64,000 nt of DNA from Prorocentrum cordatum (taxonomy: Eukaryota; Sar; Dinophyceae; Prorocentrales; Prorocentraceae): positions 564,712-628,711 of the forward strand of contig CAUYUJ010019282.1 of the NCBI GenBank assembly GCA_963575745.1, in the 5' to 3' direction. Numbering within the stretch: position 1 is the first letter of the stretch; each line of letters begins with the position of its first letter. Under the pieces are notes generated by a model that searched no databases, was not told the origin of the DNA, and saw nothing but the letters and a program-made list of their open reading frames with translations. Shown here in pieces: positions 31,850-44,221 of the stretch. The position numbers were made by a program, and so were the translations under genes.

Positions 31850-32630
31850 TTGAGCCAACCACGGCTTGTTGCCGCGGTTGCTCGACCTGCGTCTAAGGCT
31901 GAAGCTGCGGTTAATCAAAATGCCCGCAAGGTCCTGCAGACCGAGTGGGACCGGTTACGCAGCATTGGCACTTAGGATGAGTCGGGCGCAATGGAATGCA
32001 ATGATGTCGTCCGGCAACGACAGGGACAAACGACTCATTTTGGACGCCGGTTCGCAACTGTAGTCGAGAAGAACTCACAGCTCCCGCCGGGGCACAAAGA
32101 CCGCCAATATAAAGGCCGAGTCGTGTTTGACGGGTCGGACAGTAGAGATCAGAACAGAAATGCAACCACATTCCAGAAGCTTTCTAGCAGCCCAGCAACG
32201 ATGCAGGCTAGCAAAGCAGCAGATGCACATGGCCTGTTCGATGGACATGACAGTCAACAGGCTGCCGCCAAGCAGGCTTGCACCCGGTCCAAGCTAGGAG
32301 GAACCCCGGCATGGATTTTCTTGCGAAGAGACGAGTGGCCGCACGCATAGAAAGACATGAGACATCCCGTTTGCCCCCTCATCCTTTCCCTCTCCGGACA
32401 TCCTGATTCTGGCGGATACTGGAAACAGCATTGCGAGGGACACGTGGTTTCAAAAGGTTTCATTTTTTTTCACCCACAAATGCGCTTGTTTCTTATTATG
32501 TATGTCGATGATTTTAAACCTGCTGGACCAAACGCGAATCTCGAAAAGGGATGGCGGCCCTTGCAAGAAGCCCCCGAAGGTTGCCCCAAGGGCATAGAAA
32601 TCGATCCACCAACGAACGTTGGACGTTAAT
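31850..32630 (+). pseudogene. Reverse transcriptase, outer element
   Basis: Plus-strand frames give the copia RT. Around 31920 is LQTEWDRLRSIG. From 31991 come LPPGHKDRQYKGRVVFDGSD, SSSPATMQASKAADAHGL and GGTPAWIFLRRDEWP, the fingers and palm motifs of the dinoflagellate branch (usual KGRVVFxGxxVRD, SPATMxAxK). From 32357 another frame has LFLIMYVDDFKPAGPN, with the YVDD box intact (about 32500-32512). A stop after DEWPHA and a frame change separate the two. Confidence 0.7.
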
Positions 32631-32778
32631 TGTGGTGCGGATAATTTATCCACGCAGCGTGCTGAGTGGCAGGGAGAGCTACAAACTGTCCTCGATCCCC
32701 CGCCGCCAGAGGTAAAGAAATCGTCCGCCTCTCGGCAACAAACGGAGAGCGATGGCGAGAATGCGGGGGGTGACTCAT

Positions 32779-32789
32779 CGGCACAGCCG
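32779..32789. repeat. Mini-hairpin CGGC-ACA-GCCG
   Basis: Inner stem TCGGC/GCCGA with loop ACA; an outer CTCA/TGAG pair follows with one bulged base on the right. Confidence 0.75.
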
Positions 32790-33279
32790 AGTGAGCCATG
32801 TCAACCTAGACAGCCGAAAACAGTCAGATCCTTCGAGTATGACATGGCTTATTTCTGTGAGTCCTGTGTAACACTCTATGCACAGTCAACTGATACGGAC
32901 CCCGCTACATATCCCGCTGGCGGTGCCCCTTTTGGCCGAGAGTTGAATGACTTCGAGGGTCGACAAGGTGGTCCAAGAAGAGAAAAATACCCCACAGCAG
33001 AGGAGCCGATAGCAGAGGCACAACGTTCCACAGACAAGCCAGTCGAGGTTCCCCGCTTAGCCGCGGAGCCCGGACCAAACGATCCTGAGCCACCGACCCC
33101 GCCGGGAGTCCTTCAGCCGATTGCTTCCAAAATGATTATGAACATCTTATGGGGCGAGAATGGCTCGAATTGACCTTTCGCGCGCGATTTTTTATGCAGC
33201 CAGCAGCAGAACGAAGAGGGCAGAACAACAGGAGATGGATCTTTGTCGATTAATATGTTACATAAAATATACAACTAAA

Positions 33280-33830
33280 TGCAAAATGACGTCTTGGGTC
33301 GGCGGCAAGATGGAGAACGCCGCCAAGCGACAGCACTCAGATGCAGACCTCGCCAGCGACCAACGAACGCATCGCAGCGCGAGTGCCAGCCATCAAGTAA
33401 TTCGGGCACCCTACACGAGAGCCAATCAGAGCATGGCTTCTCGTCGACGGACATGCGTGTCCCACAATACACGCGAAAAAGAAACTGCTGCTGCTGATCT
33501 GGCTTTACGAAATGAGTTACTGCCAGCACTGCATTTGTGGTAAATTATGCTACAAAGAAAAAGTAACATGCACGTTTATGGATGATAACCAAGCAGTGTG
33601 AAAGGTTATCAAAACGGGGGGCCCGATGAAATTGATGCACCTTTCGAGAACCCACCGAATAGATGCCGCTGCCATTTCTCAACAAGTTACGCGTGGAGCT
33701 GTTAGTTTACACTGCGAATGTACACATAATGAAGCTGCTGACGTCGGCACCAAGCGTTTTACCGACCCTCTTGCAGGGGTCAAAGTGCTTTACCGCGTTA
33801 ACATTGTTACCCCGAAGTTTTGGGAAGTCA
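33280..33830 (+). pseudogene. RNase H, outer element
   Basis: The end of a copia RNase H is clear: MDDNQAV, a TGA, then KVIKTGGPMKLMHLSRTHRI and LHCECTHNEAADVGTKRFTD. These match the usual DNQAxIKxxxxGxSxxxRHxxRTHR and AADxxTKxF. The upstream half (33280-33540) is badly decayed. The frame with the C-terminal motifs runs on to 34120 as a Pro/Lys-rich tail. Confidence 0.65.
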
Positions 33831-34126
33831 ACCGATATCAAGACTATCTGGCATCGACGTCCACTGACTGGCGGCCTTCCCCTGGAACTGGGGGAGGGAT
33901 TCCCAAGCCGCGGATCGGTCCGAAGGCTGCGGCGCGCCAAGGAGGCGCGGTGCCGAGTAAAAAGATGCATGGGCAGAAGAGAGTCACCAAAGGCAAACCC
34001 GCGACGGCCGCACCGATAAAAAAAACAGCCAAGATCGGGCGAAGTAAGTACGCATCCTTTACCGGCCCCGAACTCCGCGGCTGCAGTCAGGGAAAGGAGC
34101 CAACAATGCACCCGGCATAGCCGAAT

Positions 34127-35064
34127 GTGCCAAATGGCTCCAAGAAAAGCTCCCCTCAGCAAAAAACGAAAGAAGACAGAGAAATGATGGCCATGTTCGA
34201 TATGACGGACAGTGAATCGGATGCTTCAAATGCACAGATACAACTTTCCGATGCCCGGGAACAGAGACAATGCAACGATAAAATTACCAATGCGGCTGCA
34301 GCTAGATCGAATGATAAGGAGTCGATAGAATCGATGCCCCAACCAAAACAGGGACAATCAACGGACAAATACGATTGGAACGGAGAACGATTGATACTTG
34401 AATACTGCTGCGGACCAAATAGTGAAGTTGGTAGCTCAGTGAACTTCGTTGATAACTCTTGTAGAGTCATACGATCTGACGAAGGCAAAGACAAAGCACT
34501 GACGGATACTGAAAAGCTCAAGGGGAAGCATATTTCGCTCTGGGGCTCGATCCCACGCACCGGAAGCCCCCCTGGCGATGCGCTAATGAAGCCCACTATT
34601 TCCGCGAGGGGGACCGCGGGCCTCTCCGCGGGCCCGAGGAATTCGAACGGACTTTCGGCATCTGTTTTGGAATTTCAGAGAGATTGCCCGCGCTGTCGTC
34701 GATGCGGGGGGGAACAGTTTGCATTGAGTGGCCTAGCCAGTGTTAGCATTGGAAAGACCCCCAGGTGAAAGCGTCTGCGAGAGAGATAGGTTCGCAGAAG
34801 ACAGCGCTGCATGGATGCGCTCGTGGACGGACGGATGGAGAGGGGAAATTCATGAGGAATCCATGGGCCATTGCTTCCACGTCTGACATTGCGACCAGCG
34901 GCTTGGGGTGGAAATGCGACGGCACGCATGCGCACGTGGACGCGCGCGGCAAATATTGCAAACTTGCGGATGAGTACATCGACGAGTTTGCACAACAGAT
35001 TCACGTTGTGCTTGCGCGCGCGGCACTGCACTCCTCCCTTGATCTTACTTTCCCCTCCTCATGA
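34127..35064 (+). pseudogene. Second methyltransferase-like ORF, tail of the outer element
   Basis: After an acidic N-terminus, the 213-codon frame contains LILEYCCGPNSEVGSS, CRVIRSDEGKD and HISLWGSIPRTGSPPGD. The order, an acidic residue before a Gly-rich turn and then an S-x-P-x-T-G segment, resembles motif I and motif IV of methylases, with Arg where Cys would be (usual SIPCTGG). A second frame (34765-35064) adds GLGWKCDGTHAHVDARGKYC and KLADEYIDEFAQQIH. I recall this pattern in dinoflagellate mobile-element ORFs, but the assignment is tentative. Confidence 0.35.
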
Positions 35065-35232
35065 TCTGCATGCCGCTGCCATATTCTCTCATGGGCAGGG
35101 GCGGGGCCACCTTCGACCGCGCCCCCCGCCGGCGGAGCCGTCGCGTAGCCGCGGCCGCCCCCCCCTCGCAGGCAGCGGGCATCGGCGCATAGCCTCCCGA
35201 TCGCACACCGATCACGAACGATATGTTCCTGA

Positions 35233-35260
35233 CATCTCGGCGGCGCAGTCGCCCGAGATG
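35233..35260. repeat. Long bulged hairpin with GCA loop
   Basis: CATCTCGGCGGC, loop GCA, GTCGCCCGAGATG: 12 pairs including one G-T, with one bulged C on the right arm. Confidence 0.8.
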
Positions 35261-35518
35261 ACCAGGCAGGAGAAGTGGTCCTCTCTGTGCAAAACGATGG
35301 GATGCAAGCACCTCGCCGGGATCACCTGGACACGGCCCACGGTGGCCCCAGCAGCTGAGAAGGAGTCGGCCAGCGAACATACAAAATAATTGATGGCAGC
35401 ACAGCCGAGGGAGCGCTATGAAAACGTAGATTGGCCCGATCATTGCGGCAGGACTTGTCGGGAAAACTCCGCGAGAAGCGATGATGATGACATTTAGACT
35501 CATGGTAGCGGTTGCCTT

Positions 35519-36264
35519 ATGCGCGTGTTCCTTCCGAACGATCCGCCCAGGGTACCAAAAAGGATTGCCGAGAAGCCGAGAATGTTTGACTCCCGAACGG
35601 CCAAGCCGCTAGGGCAGCTCAAAGTACCAGTTACATACACAACGCTACGGTACCCAAAGATACTCGATTCGGAGATGATCGTTACGGAGCGGATGGATGT
35701 TGAGTTTAAAGAAACGCGCCCTTCGGAAGCAGATGCGCTGTCAAGAAGTTGATAATAATAAATTGAAAAACACAAACCACTCGAAATCAGAAGAAGAAGA
35801 AGAAGAAGGTCAGGAAAATCTTTGTTGCGATCAGCCCCCAACAAATGGCTCGCGGACGATGGATACAGCAGGTTGCGATGACTCGGAACGGTCACAATAA
35901 TTCTCGGATCGGCAATATCGCTGGTAAGCTCAATGAAGATTTGACGACATGCAACGAATCAGCCATTCAAAGATTGCATAATAAGATGTCAGTGGGCCCA
36001 TGGGTCGCTTTCTGGGTAGCTTGCCAAAAGGACTCGCGAGGCAATCTTAGAAGCAAGTGTGATGGTCCTCCCACAGATCTCTCGCAAATGAAGAAATGGC
36101 AATATGTCCAATCCCATGTTGACCCGAGCGCGACATTGACGTGTAATTTCTGTACGGGACCTCCAGGGGATCCAAAGAGCCGGTTTATGCGAACCTGCAG
36201 CCGCGGGAAAATTATTGGCCCAGTTCTGGGGGCCGCAAGACGCACCAACATGAGAGGTGCATGA
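35519..36264 (+). other. Short unassigned ORFs, outer element tail
   Basis: Frames 35519-35752 (77 codons) and 35845-36264 (139 codons). The first is basic, with FLPNDPPRVPKRIAEKP. The second carries VGPWVAFWVACQKDS and CDGPPTDLSQMKKW, ending with a CxxC-type pair (CNFC). No family recognised. Confidence 0.25.
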
Positions 36265-36315
36265 AATTTCGCCACAATTCGAACCATTGACCGATGCACG
36301 GACCAGGTTGCCCTC

Positions 36316-37120
36316 ATGAATGTTTGGGGGCCCTCCAGGAATAAGCCTCCACGCGGCGCAGCCGCCGATGGATGGGGCGCCCACTTTGCACCCCCAATTG
36401 TCGGAAGACCCCAATGCGCAGATAAATGCAGTCGCGCGAGCACTGACCGAGAAGGCCCTGGACGGGGCACCGTGCACGCAAGGAGTTCCAGGAAGAGCCT
36501 CAAACCACAAGGGCCAGACTTCGCTCGGCAAGGAGGACCGCCCTTTAAAAAAAATCACTGCCCGACCCAAGAGGCAAACCCTCCGCGGCAGCGATTGAGC
36601 GACGCCGGGGGATCGAGGCCAGCCAAGGCTGCCAAGGACGAGACAGACGCCAACGCTGAGGAAGGAACGATTTCATCTGAAACCCAATGAGTTTTTCTGA
36701 TGGGCCCGCGAATGCCCCGACAGGAGGCGGCTCTTCGGGCCCCGGTGCCCCGCGCGGCGCCCCCGGCGGCAATGCCGCTTCCAATGTTCCCTCCGCCGGC
36801 GCAGCCAGGGGTTGGAGAACGTCATCTGGACCAAAGAATAGCCGCGGAAATGCCGGACAGAATCCCGGCGCACCGGGCGGGGGCTGAGGCGGTGGCCCTC
36901 CTCCGGGCCCGGGCCCACCTCCACATCCTGCCTCGGGGGGGACAGGCGGAGACTCTGACCCGCCTTACTCGGCACGGGGAATCTGGAATGCGTTACAACA
37001 AAGAGCGTAGACAGGGGCCGGCACAGCCGCGTCGCTGGACGATGCCCAAGTTTCAGAGGATTGGGCTCGTTGCATCAAGGAGATATGCACACTGCACGTT
37101 GACGCGGTAGATCCTGCCCC
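36316..37120 (+). other. Pro/Gly/Ala-rich decayed region
   Basis: Low-complexity frames in three phases, with hairpins at 36354-36364, 36767-36777 and 37019-37029. No domain is visible. The part at 36687-36887 encodes repeated GAPRGAPG-like words. Confidence 0.3.
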
Positions 37121-37631
37121 TCGCGCCTCGATGGCATGGTTTACCAATCAGGAGATGCGCCAGGCCATTGCGAGGTTGGCGGAGGCGCACGGCCGCGGGT
37201 GGATTCCTTTCAGCGGCGAAGACCGGCTGCGACGGCGCGGACCAGCAGACCCCCACGCGAATTCTTCCGGCCTCCGACGCAAACGACCCATAATTCACGC
37301 GAGTATAGGGCCGCCGTAATTCATAGTCTCTGACTCAACATGTCAATTTCGCAATGCACAGAAAAAACTTGGCAATTCCACAGCGCCCCCATTTTATGCG
37401 CGGGGAAATTTCCATGGTCCGGCTGGAAATGCACATGGGAATGCTTGCGAAAATCACTTCTGCAATATATGATGACGCAATAATTATGGAACAACCGAGT
37501 TTCGACCCACATGGGAAAATCTTATCCCAGGTCCTTATGCGCCGATGCAATTTATAGTTTGGCCCCAGATTGATACCTCTGACGGAGACCGTTGTAACAT
37601 CAAGGGACTAGGCGGAATGAAGAAAAAATAC

Positions 37632-37664
37632 GCCGGGCGTCAAGTGCCACTTGCAGCGCCCGGC
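37632..37664. repeat. Hairpin GCCGGGCG...CGCCCGGC
   Basis: An 8-bp outer stem (37632-37639 with 37657-37664) encloses an inner CAAGT-GCC-ACTTG stem. The inner loop has three bases, as in the mini-hairpin family. Confidence 0.8.
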
Positions 37665-37742
37665 CTTGTCTCGAAGCCGCAAAGAGTATGATCGATGAAG
37701 CGGTGACCCGCCCCAAGTCGGGAGCAGCTCAGATCTTTTACG

Positions 37743-38501
37743 TTGCCGGAGATTTACGTTGCACGTTGGCAATCGGCGAATGGCGCCTTAAAGATGGATG
37801 CCGCGTGGGACGACATCTCCACTTTGTTGCGAGCACGAATGAATCAGCGACTTGAGCGCTGCAGAGCTGCGGGGATTCAACCCAAAGTAATGATCTTGGA
37901 TGGCGTTAGCTTGCATCGGAAATTGCTTCATACTTCGCCTGATGCGCGCCACTTTCGTGACCAGCATGATTCCTACACGCGAGGAAAAGACGGTGTACCA
38001 ACGAGGGCAGTTGCGGCCAAGCTGTTCGCGGATCAGACGTTGAAAACGGCCAAGCTTGCGGCCTGGTTTCTCAGTCAGCCCCCCGGTGGCTCAGACGCCC
38101 AGGGGCCTGTCTATGAAAGTAAGCTGCGAGCAGACGGATACGCAAAGGTAGAAACTACATATGACGAGCATGTGTCGCATTGGACTGATTGGTGCCGGAC
38201 CGATAACGGCATTCCAAATCCGATGTTGGGCGCACTCCCGTTCGCTGAACCCCTTTTGCAATGCCCGTTCCCGGCAGTTTCAACTGGCGCGGGACAAGGC
38301 GCGCGACATTCCACGTTCTCCCAAGAGTGGCGAGATTTCATGTCGACGGAACCTAGGCATCAGACGCATTTTCAACGATGCGAGTTCCACTTCTTTCTCA
38401 AGAGAAACTTGCCGCGCATTCCTGGCGCGCCCCCCGAGGGGAAAGACGCGCAACGCACTAGGGAAAATATTATCACCTATCAAAAATGCAACAAGCGATG
38501 A
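37743..38501 (+). CDS. Unassigned 252-codon ORF, outer element tail
   Basis: The longest uninterrupted frame in the tail. It has the look of a folded protein: WDDISTLLRARMNQRLERC, QPKVMILDGVSLHRKLLH, VPTRAVAAKLFADQTLKTAK, and a C-terminal half with FQRCEFHFFLKRNLPRIPGA. The ILDG...HRK segment recalls the catalytic start of some transposases, but no complete DDE set was found. The first codon is not ATG, so the frame is probably part of a longer, broken one. Confidence 0.35.
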   Translation: MPEIYVARWQSANGALKMDAAWDDISTLLRARMNQRLERCRAAGIQPKVMILDGVSLHRKLLHTSPDARHFRDQHDSYTRGKDGVPTRAVAAKLFADQTLKTAKLAAWFLSQPPGGSDAQGPVYESKLRADGYAKVETTYDEHVSHWTDWCRTDNGIPNPMLGALPFAEPLLQCPFPAVSTGAGQGARHSTFSQEWRDFMSTEPRHQTHFQRCEFHFFLKRNLPRIPGAPPEGKDAQRTRENIITYQKCNKR

Positions 38502-39816
38502 CAGTTTTGGAAGCGCCTCAACCCGACTTCCAGTCTCCTGCCAAAGCGGCTAATCGGACCGTTTGGCAGGCCTTTGAGGCGCAGCCCGCTGCCAGACAAG
38601 GCGATCAGTTGCATGTCGGCGCCGAAGGAGCTGCGTCAAACGCCGGCTCTGCAGGCGCAGCCGCGCAGAGCCCGGGCAACGCGGGGAGTCTGGTTGGATC
38701 TGGCACAGCCACGAGTCCAACTGAGCACCGAGCGCGGTCAGCTGAGCCCACGCAGGCACTGGCTGCTGAATCCCCCCCGGTTCGCTCTCAGCGAATGATA
38801 AGGGAGAAATGCCCTGAACAGCAGACAGGAACACCATTAGGCGAGAAAAGGGGGGTGTTTCCCCCCGCGGATCACGACGGCGTTCGCAGGTGGCCAATTA
38901 AATTGTCCCATCAGTCCACGACCACTGTGATTGAGGGCGAGGATATTAATTCTTGAAGCCCTTGAATGCTGGAGAGCTGGCTAATCGCCCCCCACAGCAC
39001 AAACAACATGTTGCCCAGAGAAAACTACGAGGAATCGTCGCATGATAACAACGAAACATTCGAGCACAGCGAAGCTTGCAAACGTCTGCGCGCGCCATCA
39101 CATGGGGAAGCGTTGTTGGCAAAACAATTCCTTCAAGAGACAACTAAGCGACCGGTTCTATCTGCAGGATATGCGATCCCGAATTGGGCAAAAATCTCTC
39201 TTACACGACGTGACCGCTCGGTGGCAGGGGAACCAAGAGCAATTTCTGACCGCGCCATGTGGGAAGAGGCAGCAATTCATGAGCACGCAGAGAAGGAACA
39301 CTGCGTTCAAGTGACACTCAGTCTCAAAGTCAACGAGGATAAAATGGAAGAGTTAATTGCAAGCAAGGACTGGACAAGGCATTCCCCCGGAACATCCGTA
39401 GGGACGCTTCATGCACTCTTGGAGGGATGCCAGAGTCTTCCCTCGGACCCGAATACGGGGGCAATGTGAAGAAGTCAAATGTGGGAATACTTTCTTTCTC
39501 ATATGCCGACGACAACCCCTCGATCCACACGAGATACGCGACGGCAGAGGAGACGTTCAACGACGGATATTGCCGCACCGTGGAAATTGTGTTTGGGAGT
39601 CACCCGAAAGCCGTTACCGGTGATGGTGGCCCCACACAGCGATGCACGGAAAACCATGATCAGGTCGCAATGACTAAAATATGCATTTACCATTGGCACA
39701 ACGCCGCATTATTTGCGAACGGGGGCAGCAACTGGACGCTGATGAGGAACCGATTGCAAGACGGCGAAGCAATGAAGACTTCAATGTTGAAGGACGAAGA
39801 ACCAGCAGAGAGCTGA
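38486..39816 (+). other. Decayed coding-like region
   Basis: Overlapping plus frames 38486-38956, 38966-39469 and 39427-39816. They have balanced amino acid use, with segments such as WEEAAIHEHAEKEHCVQVTL and GILSFSYADDNPSIHTRYA. These look like fragments of one protein split by frameshifts. No known domain. Confidence 0.25.
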
Positions 39817-39988
39817 CGTGATCAACAAAGTTGAGAATCAGCAATGCCAATGGGTTCCGGGAATCCTTCCAATAGAATGGCAAGAAAATGCTTAGCTTCG
39901 CCGCACCTCGATTATCATCATTCGATGGAAAAATACCTGGATATATTCGAGAAGCAAAACATACCACATCAAATTTGAACACTCGCTT

Positions 39989-40624
39989 TTGGACGGAGCA
40001 AATGAAGGAGGTAAGCGGACTGCTGATAGACAAGCCCACGATGAGGCCAAGGCCAAGCCACCGGCACAGCCGGCGGGCGGGTCTGCTTCAGGCGTGCCTT
40101 CTGTTGTTGATACGCAGGGGCCGTCGGTTCCTCCGGGCTGCACTGACGCCGGGCAGCAGGAAAGCTCGGCCAAGCCGCCCCCACCTTCTGCCATTCTAAG
40201 GCCGCCGAAGCCGCCGCCGCCAAAGCCAGCCAGGCCTCCTGCCCCGCCTGCGCCTGCAGGCACAGGAGGCCCGACGGCTGCTGGGTCGGGTGGCGATTCA
40301 CAAGAAGAAAGCCTACCTCCCGCGGCGCCGCCGCCTGGAGACCGGAATCCCTGGGGACCTCTGTCGGTCAAAATGGCGAAGCCAATGCCACCGCCCTCCC
40401 GGCCTGCTCCGAAGTCATTGGCCAAGCCAAATGACTCCGACCAGAAGCCCCTGGGAATGGCGGAGGTGCCTCCGCCAGACAGTCAAGAGAAGTGGAAGCC
40501 GTCTTTGAGAGATCCTCCTTTTCCAGCACTGGCCGGGGCGTCGGGCGCCGGAAGTTCGAGGGCCGCGCCCGCGCCTCCGACGCCTCCCCCGATGGGGCCC
40601 TTCGAGGATCGGATCGGAGAGTAA
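39989..40624 (+). other. Proline-rich ORF, outer element tail
   Basis: A 211-codon frame dominated by Pro, Ala, Gly and Lys (PPPPKPARPPAPPAPAG). It is a low-complexity linker type with one mini-hairpin at 40062-40072. It could join structural domains of the element; no enzyme motif. Confidence 0.3.
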
Positions 40625-41164
40625 CAAAGGGACGTCCGATACGCCAACGGATGTCCAAACTAAGCAGCCTGGCCCAGCCAGTGCTAGCAGATGAACCACT
40701 GAGGTGGATACCCCAGGGGGGCGCGAAACTTCCTTGCTCGACTTGCCAGACCCCCCATACTGCGGACCCCGTTCTGAACGACCCGCAGCACCCGCAGCCG
40801 GCAAGGCTCGAAGAGGGTGGTGAAGTGAGAGAGAAACCATATCACAACTTGCCTATGCCTCCAACGGACATCGGAGGCGATGATTATGTGTCGATTGTTG
40901 TCAATATGGTTAAATGTTTTGGATGTGCACTTTGGGCCGGAATCGAGCCGAGCTCAATCGTCACTTGAAAACGATGTCAAATGGCTCCGGCATGCACGCC
41001 CCGGCGGGAATCCGCCTGAAGATACCAGGGCACTCTCTGATAAAGAGGCCCATTCCCTAAAAGAAGACACGACCACCTGGGCGACGCGTTATCTGACGCA
41101 AGCAGGGGGGAAGAATAATGATCAAATTGAATATTCGCAGGGATGAAGGAGCTGAGCCCATCAC

Positions 41165-42279
41165 TTGCGATGCATTATCAAAGGTCGCCACACGGGTTTT
41201 GCTGCGTCAGGCGAGATTCCCAATACTCGGAAGGCCACTGATTCTGCGACGCTGACCGGCGCAGCCGGGGTCAATAGCGAGGCAGCCACCGCGCAGACAG
41301 AAGAAGAAGAGGACTCGCGCCCTGCGGCTTCGCCGTCAGAAACAAACAAGAGACTGGGGATCCCCTACACCGGAAAGAAGTCTCATCTGTCGTTCACGGA
41401 GGAAGTTCACGCCGAAGTTGGCCCAGGAGTCACGAATTTGTTATTGCGCCTGGCACTTCCGCCATCACCAGACCACAAACAGCCCCGCCAAGAGGAGCGC
41501 GACCCTCCGCGGCGAATAGGGAATGTGAGCCGTGCGACATTTTCCTTTACCGGGGCGCACCTGCACTTGGGGCAGCAAGAACGACTGAACATTCGCAACG
41601 ACAAGTTATTGCAGCGCACGGGGCAGGCCCTGCGCCGCCCCACGTTGCAGCCATTCGCGGGCGCGCCTATGACACGATCAAGGAAATGCTCAAACGGCAC
41701 ATGACCCAGCATGTACGCTGCTTGTGGAGATTAGGGCAGATGGGCCTGAACAAGCAATTCGATTTCTCAGAGCAGAATTCGACACAGGTGATCGGCCAAA
41801 TTTCCCCCACCCCAAGAAGTCTATCCAGCCCTTGCCCCTCAAGTCTTGCCTAAAGACGCCGCCGGCATCGCCGCGGAAGCGGAGGCGGAAATAACTAGAC
41901 ACGGCAACAACCCCATTGCGCTGGGAAGCCCTGATTTTTTGGTTTGCGAAAATGTGGCCACCTGAAACGTCCCGACGCTCGATCCACCGGTGCATGCGCA
42001 GTGTGCCTGGCCAGACATTGCGCCGAATTTGCTCGATCATCGGGCGGGCGGGTGCCCGTTGGTGACCTCGTTCGGAAAATGACAAATGATGGGAGTACCC
42101 ATGCCACGAATGCCCTTGCTGCACATGGACTAAAAATGTCATCATCGGGCGTAGTTGACATCCTTGGAATAAAGGCCGATGACATTATGTTTCATGACCG
42201 GACAGCACTGATTGAGCACTGGAAGCTTTTTCTGGACCCAGACGCCTCACGCGACAGGGTCGCTGATGAAGAAAATTGA
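41165..42279 (+). other. Unassigned fragments, outer element tail
   Basis: Frames 41165-41704 and 41944-42279. The second has CAVCLARHCAEFARSSGG, a CxxC and CxxxxC-like cluster, and GVVDILGIKADDIMFHD. Hairpins at 41257-41267, 41325-41335 and 41863-41873 interrupt them. No family recognised. Confidence 0.25.
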
Positions 42280-42288
42280 AGTATAATT

Positions 42289-44221
42289 GTTTTTGTTGAT
42301 CGAGCTGATCGGGCTAGCAGGCCCATGCCAGCGTTCTACCCCGCATGTTAAGGACACTCTTGTTTTGCCCATAGCATAGAACGCATGCAAGCCCCCTATG
42401 AATCTGGAATGGCGCAATGTCATGGGCACATGTTGATCACAAAGTTGGAAGCCATCACGGAGTCAATGTTAAACTCAGGGGTGATTCAGTACCTGACTAC
42501 GGACGTCTTAGATTGACGCCCACGAGGCGCGAATTCCCAGCGGAAAATGCCGAGCACATCCCTCGCTGGCGTCGCCAGAGGAGGGATGGACATGATCCGC
42601 CCGTAAAGACCAGGCCCCTGCAGCCACCAGTCGCGGGGGCGGACCTCCGACGCGGGGAACTTGGCCCCATGGACTTACCCCATCTCTTCGGGAAGCTCCG
42701 CGACGCATAATGCGAACTGGCCATATGTTATTGTCTTTAACTGGCGCGTAGCGACCCGCCTACGAGATCGCATCTGTCGCGACGGCACTCTCGCGACATC
42801 AGGACAAGCACGTTTCAATGACATGTCTCGCATTGCGCAATTGTCGCTGGAGGAAACTGCACAAAGCACTCGGCAGATTGGTTGGAACATTATATTTTCT
42901 CAAGGATGGACTGCATATGAAATGGTCTTCTCACGGAGCACGATCAGAGCGTGGATATTTTCTGATGGGAATTAGACGTTGTAGGGCACGGTCAATTGTC
43001 AGACGACAACATGGCCATCGGTATGCGAACGCTGCGGACTGACGATGGGGGATTCTCATCTGCCAGCACGCCCATGCCGCGAGGACTGGTTTTGGGCACT
43101 GCTTGCAATGCCTCGCCCCAGATCAGTACACACACAACGCCCGAAAAGACTGCGTAGCGCCACCTGGTAGAGATGCACTGGTTGCTGCATGGGCGAGCCT
43201 GGGACCGGGCCCATGCTGCGCACGCCCCCAAGAGGGCAAAGCGGCTCCAAGATCATTTCTAACTGGCTGAAAGCAACGACCAAAAGTTCCGTCGACGCGC
43301 TGGGAAATTTGAACAAAGCCGAACAACGCCAGCGCAAGTGGCCAATACTGCAGATGCACGTCTCGGGGCGGCTTTGGCGGTCCAAACATGCTCAAATTCG
43401 CAGCCGGGGACCGCCCCGCCCTGGAAACCCGACAGCGCCGCGGCACAGCCGCCGGCGCGCCATGAGCCATACTTCCAGTATCTGGAACCACTCGAGCTCC
43501 GATTCATAGACCGGCTGAAGTACAAGCACGGGGAAGATGCCCCGACCGCTGCCCAGGGGTGGCCGTTGATTTGGACGCCTGACGTAGGTCAATACGCTCG
43601 CCCGTTAAGATGTTCAGCATGCTGTTTTCGACTGGGAGAACGTTAGCGCAAAGCAAATGCGCCCAGAAGGAGGTTGGGACCATTGAGAACGACAACAGGC
43701 AGACATGGGGGCAATAACTCCATCTGCCCATATGTTAACGGACAACTTGAATGAATGCAACAAAATTTCCACATCGAATCAAGTAAGAGACGTAGATTTC
43801 CAGGTCATTGCTGAACTCCATCAACGGCCCAGTCGTCCGATGAAGCACTAGTATCCCGCGAAAAGAAAGCCGAACTGTCGAAAGGCGTGTACGATCACAC
43901 TATTATCCAGCGGCACAAGCTGACTATCCCGACGGGAACGCTGCCTTGTTGGCTTCATTTGATTTCTAGATCGGGCTGCATGTCCATTGCGAAGCGCAAT
44001 GATGGACCATGTGATCGGCCAGGAATTCTCAAAGTTGCAACACAATCCTTAAATATGTGTCAACACCCCTGGTTTCGGCGCCATTGGACACTGACGTCAT
44101 TCATGACGCGTCGCTTGACCTGCCCGAGCTCGTGGATAGAATATGGGCCCAACCATTTGTCCGAATCCCCACCCGTGGGCGACGGGGGCGGATACTGCGA
44201 GCCGCACGAGAAGTTATATGA
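42289..44221. other. Decayed interior of the outer element
   Basis: Short frames on the plus strand (42417-42710, 42661-42975, 43189-43646, 43887-44483) without a recognisable domain. Composition remains A-rich, with a mini-hairpin at 43441-43451. Confidence 0.35.
42557..42588. repeat. Long hairpin with GTC loop
   Basis: An outer stem of 8 bp (CATCCCTC with GAGGGATG) and an inner stem CTGGC-GTC-GCCAG, joined by a G on the left and AG on the right. The T-A pair in place of C-G in the inner stem is a compensating change relative to the family. Confidence 0.8.
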
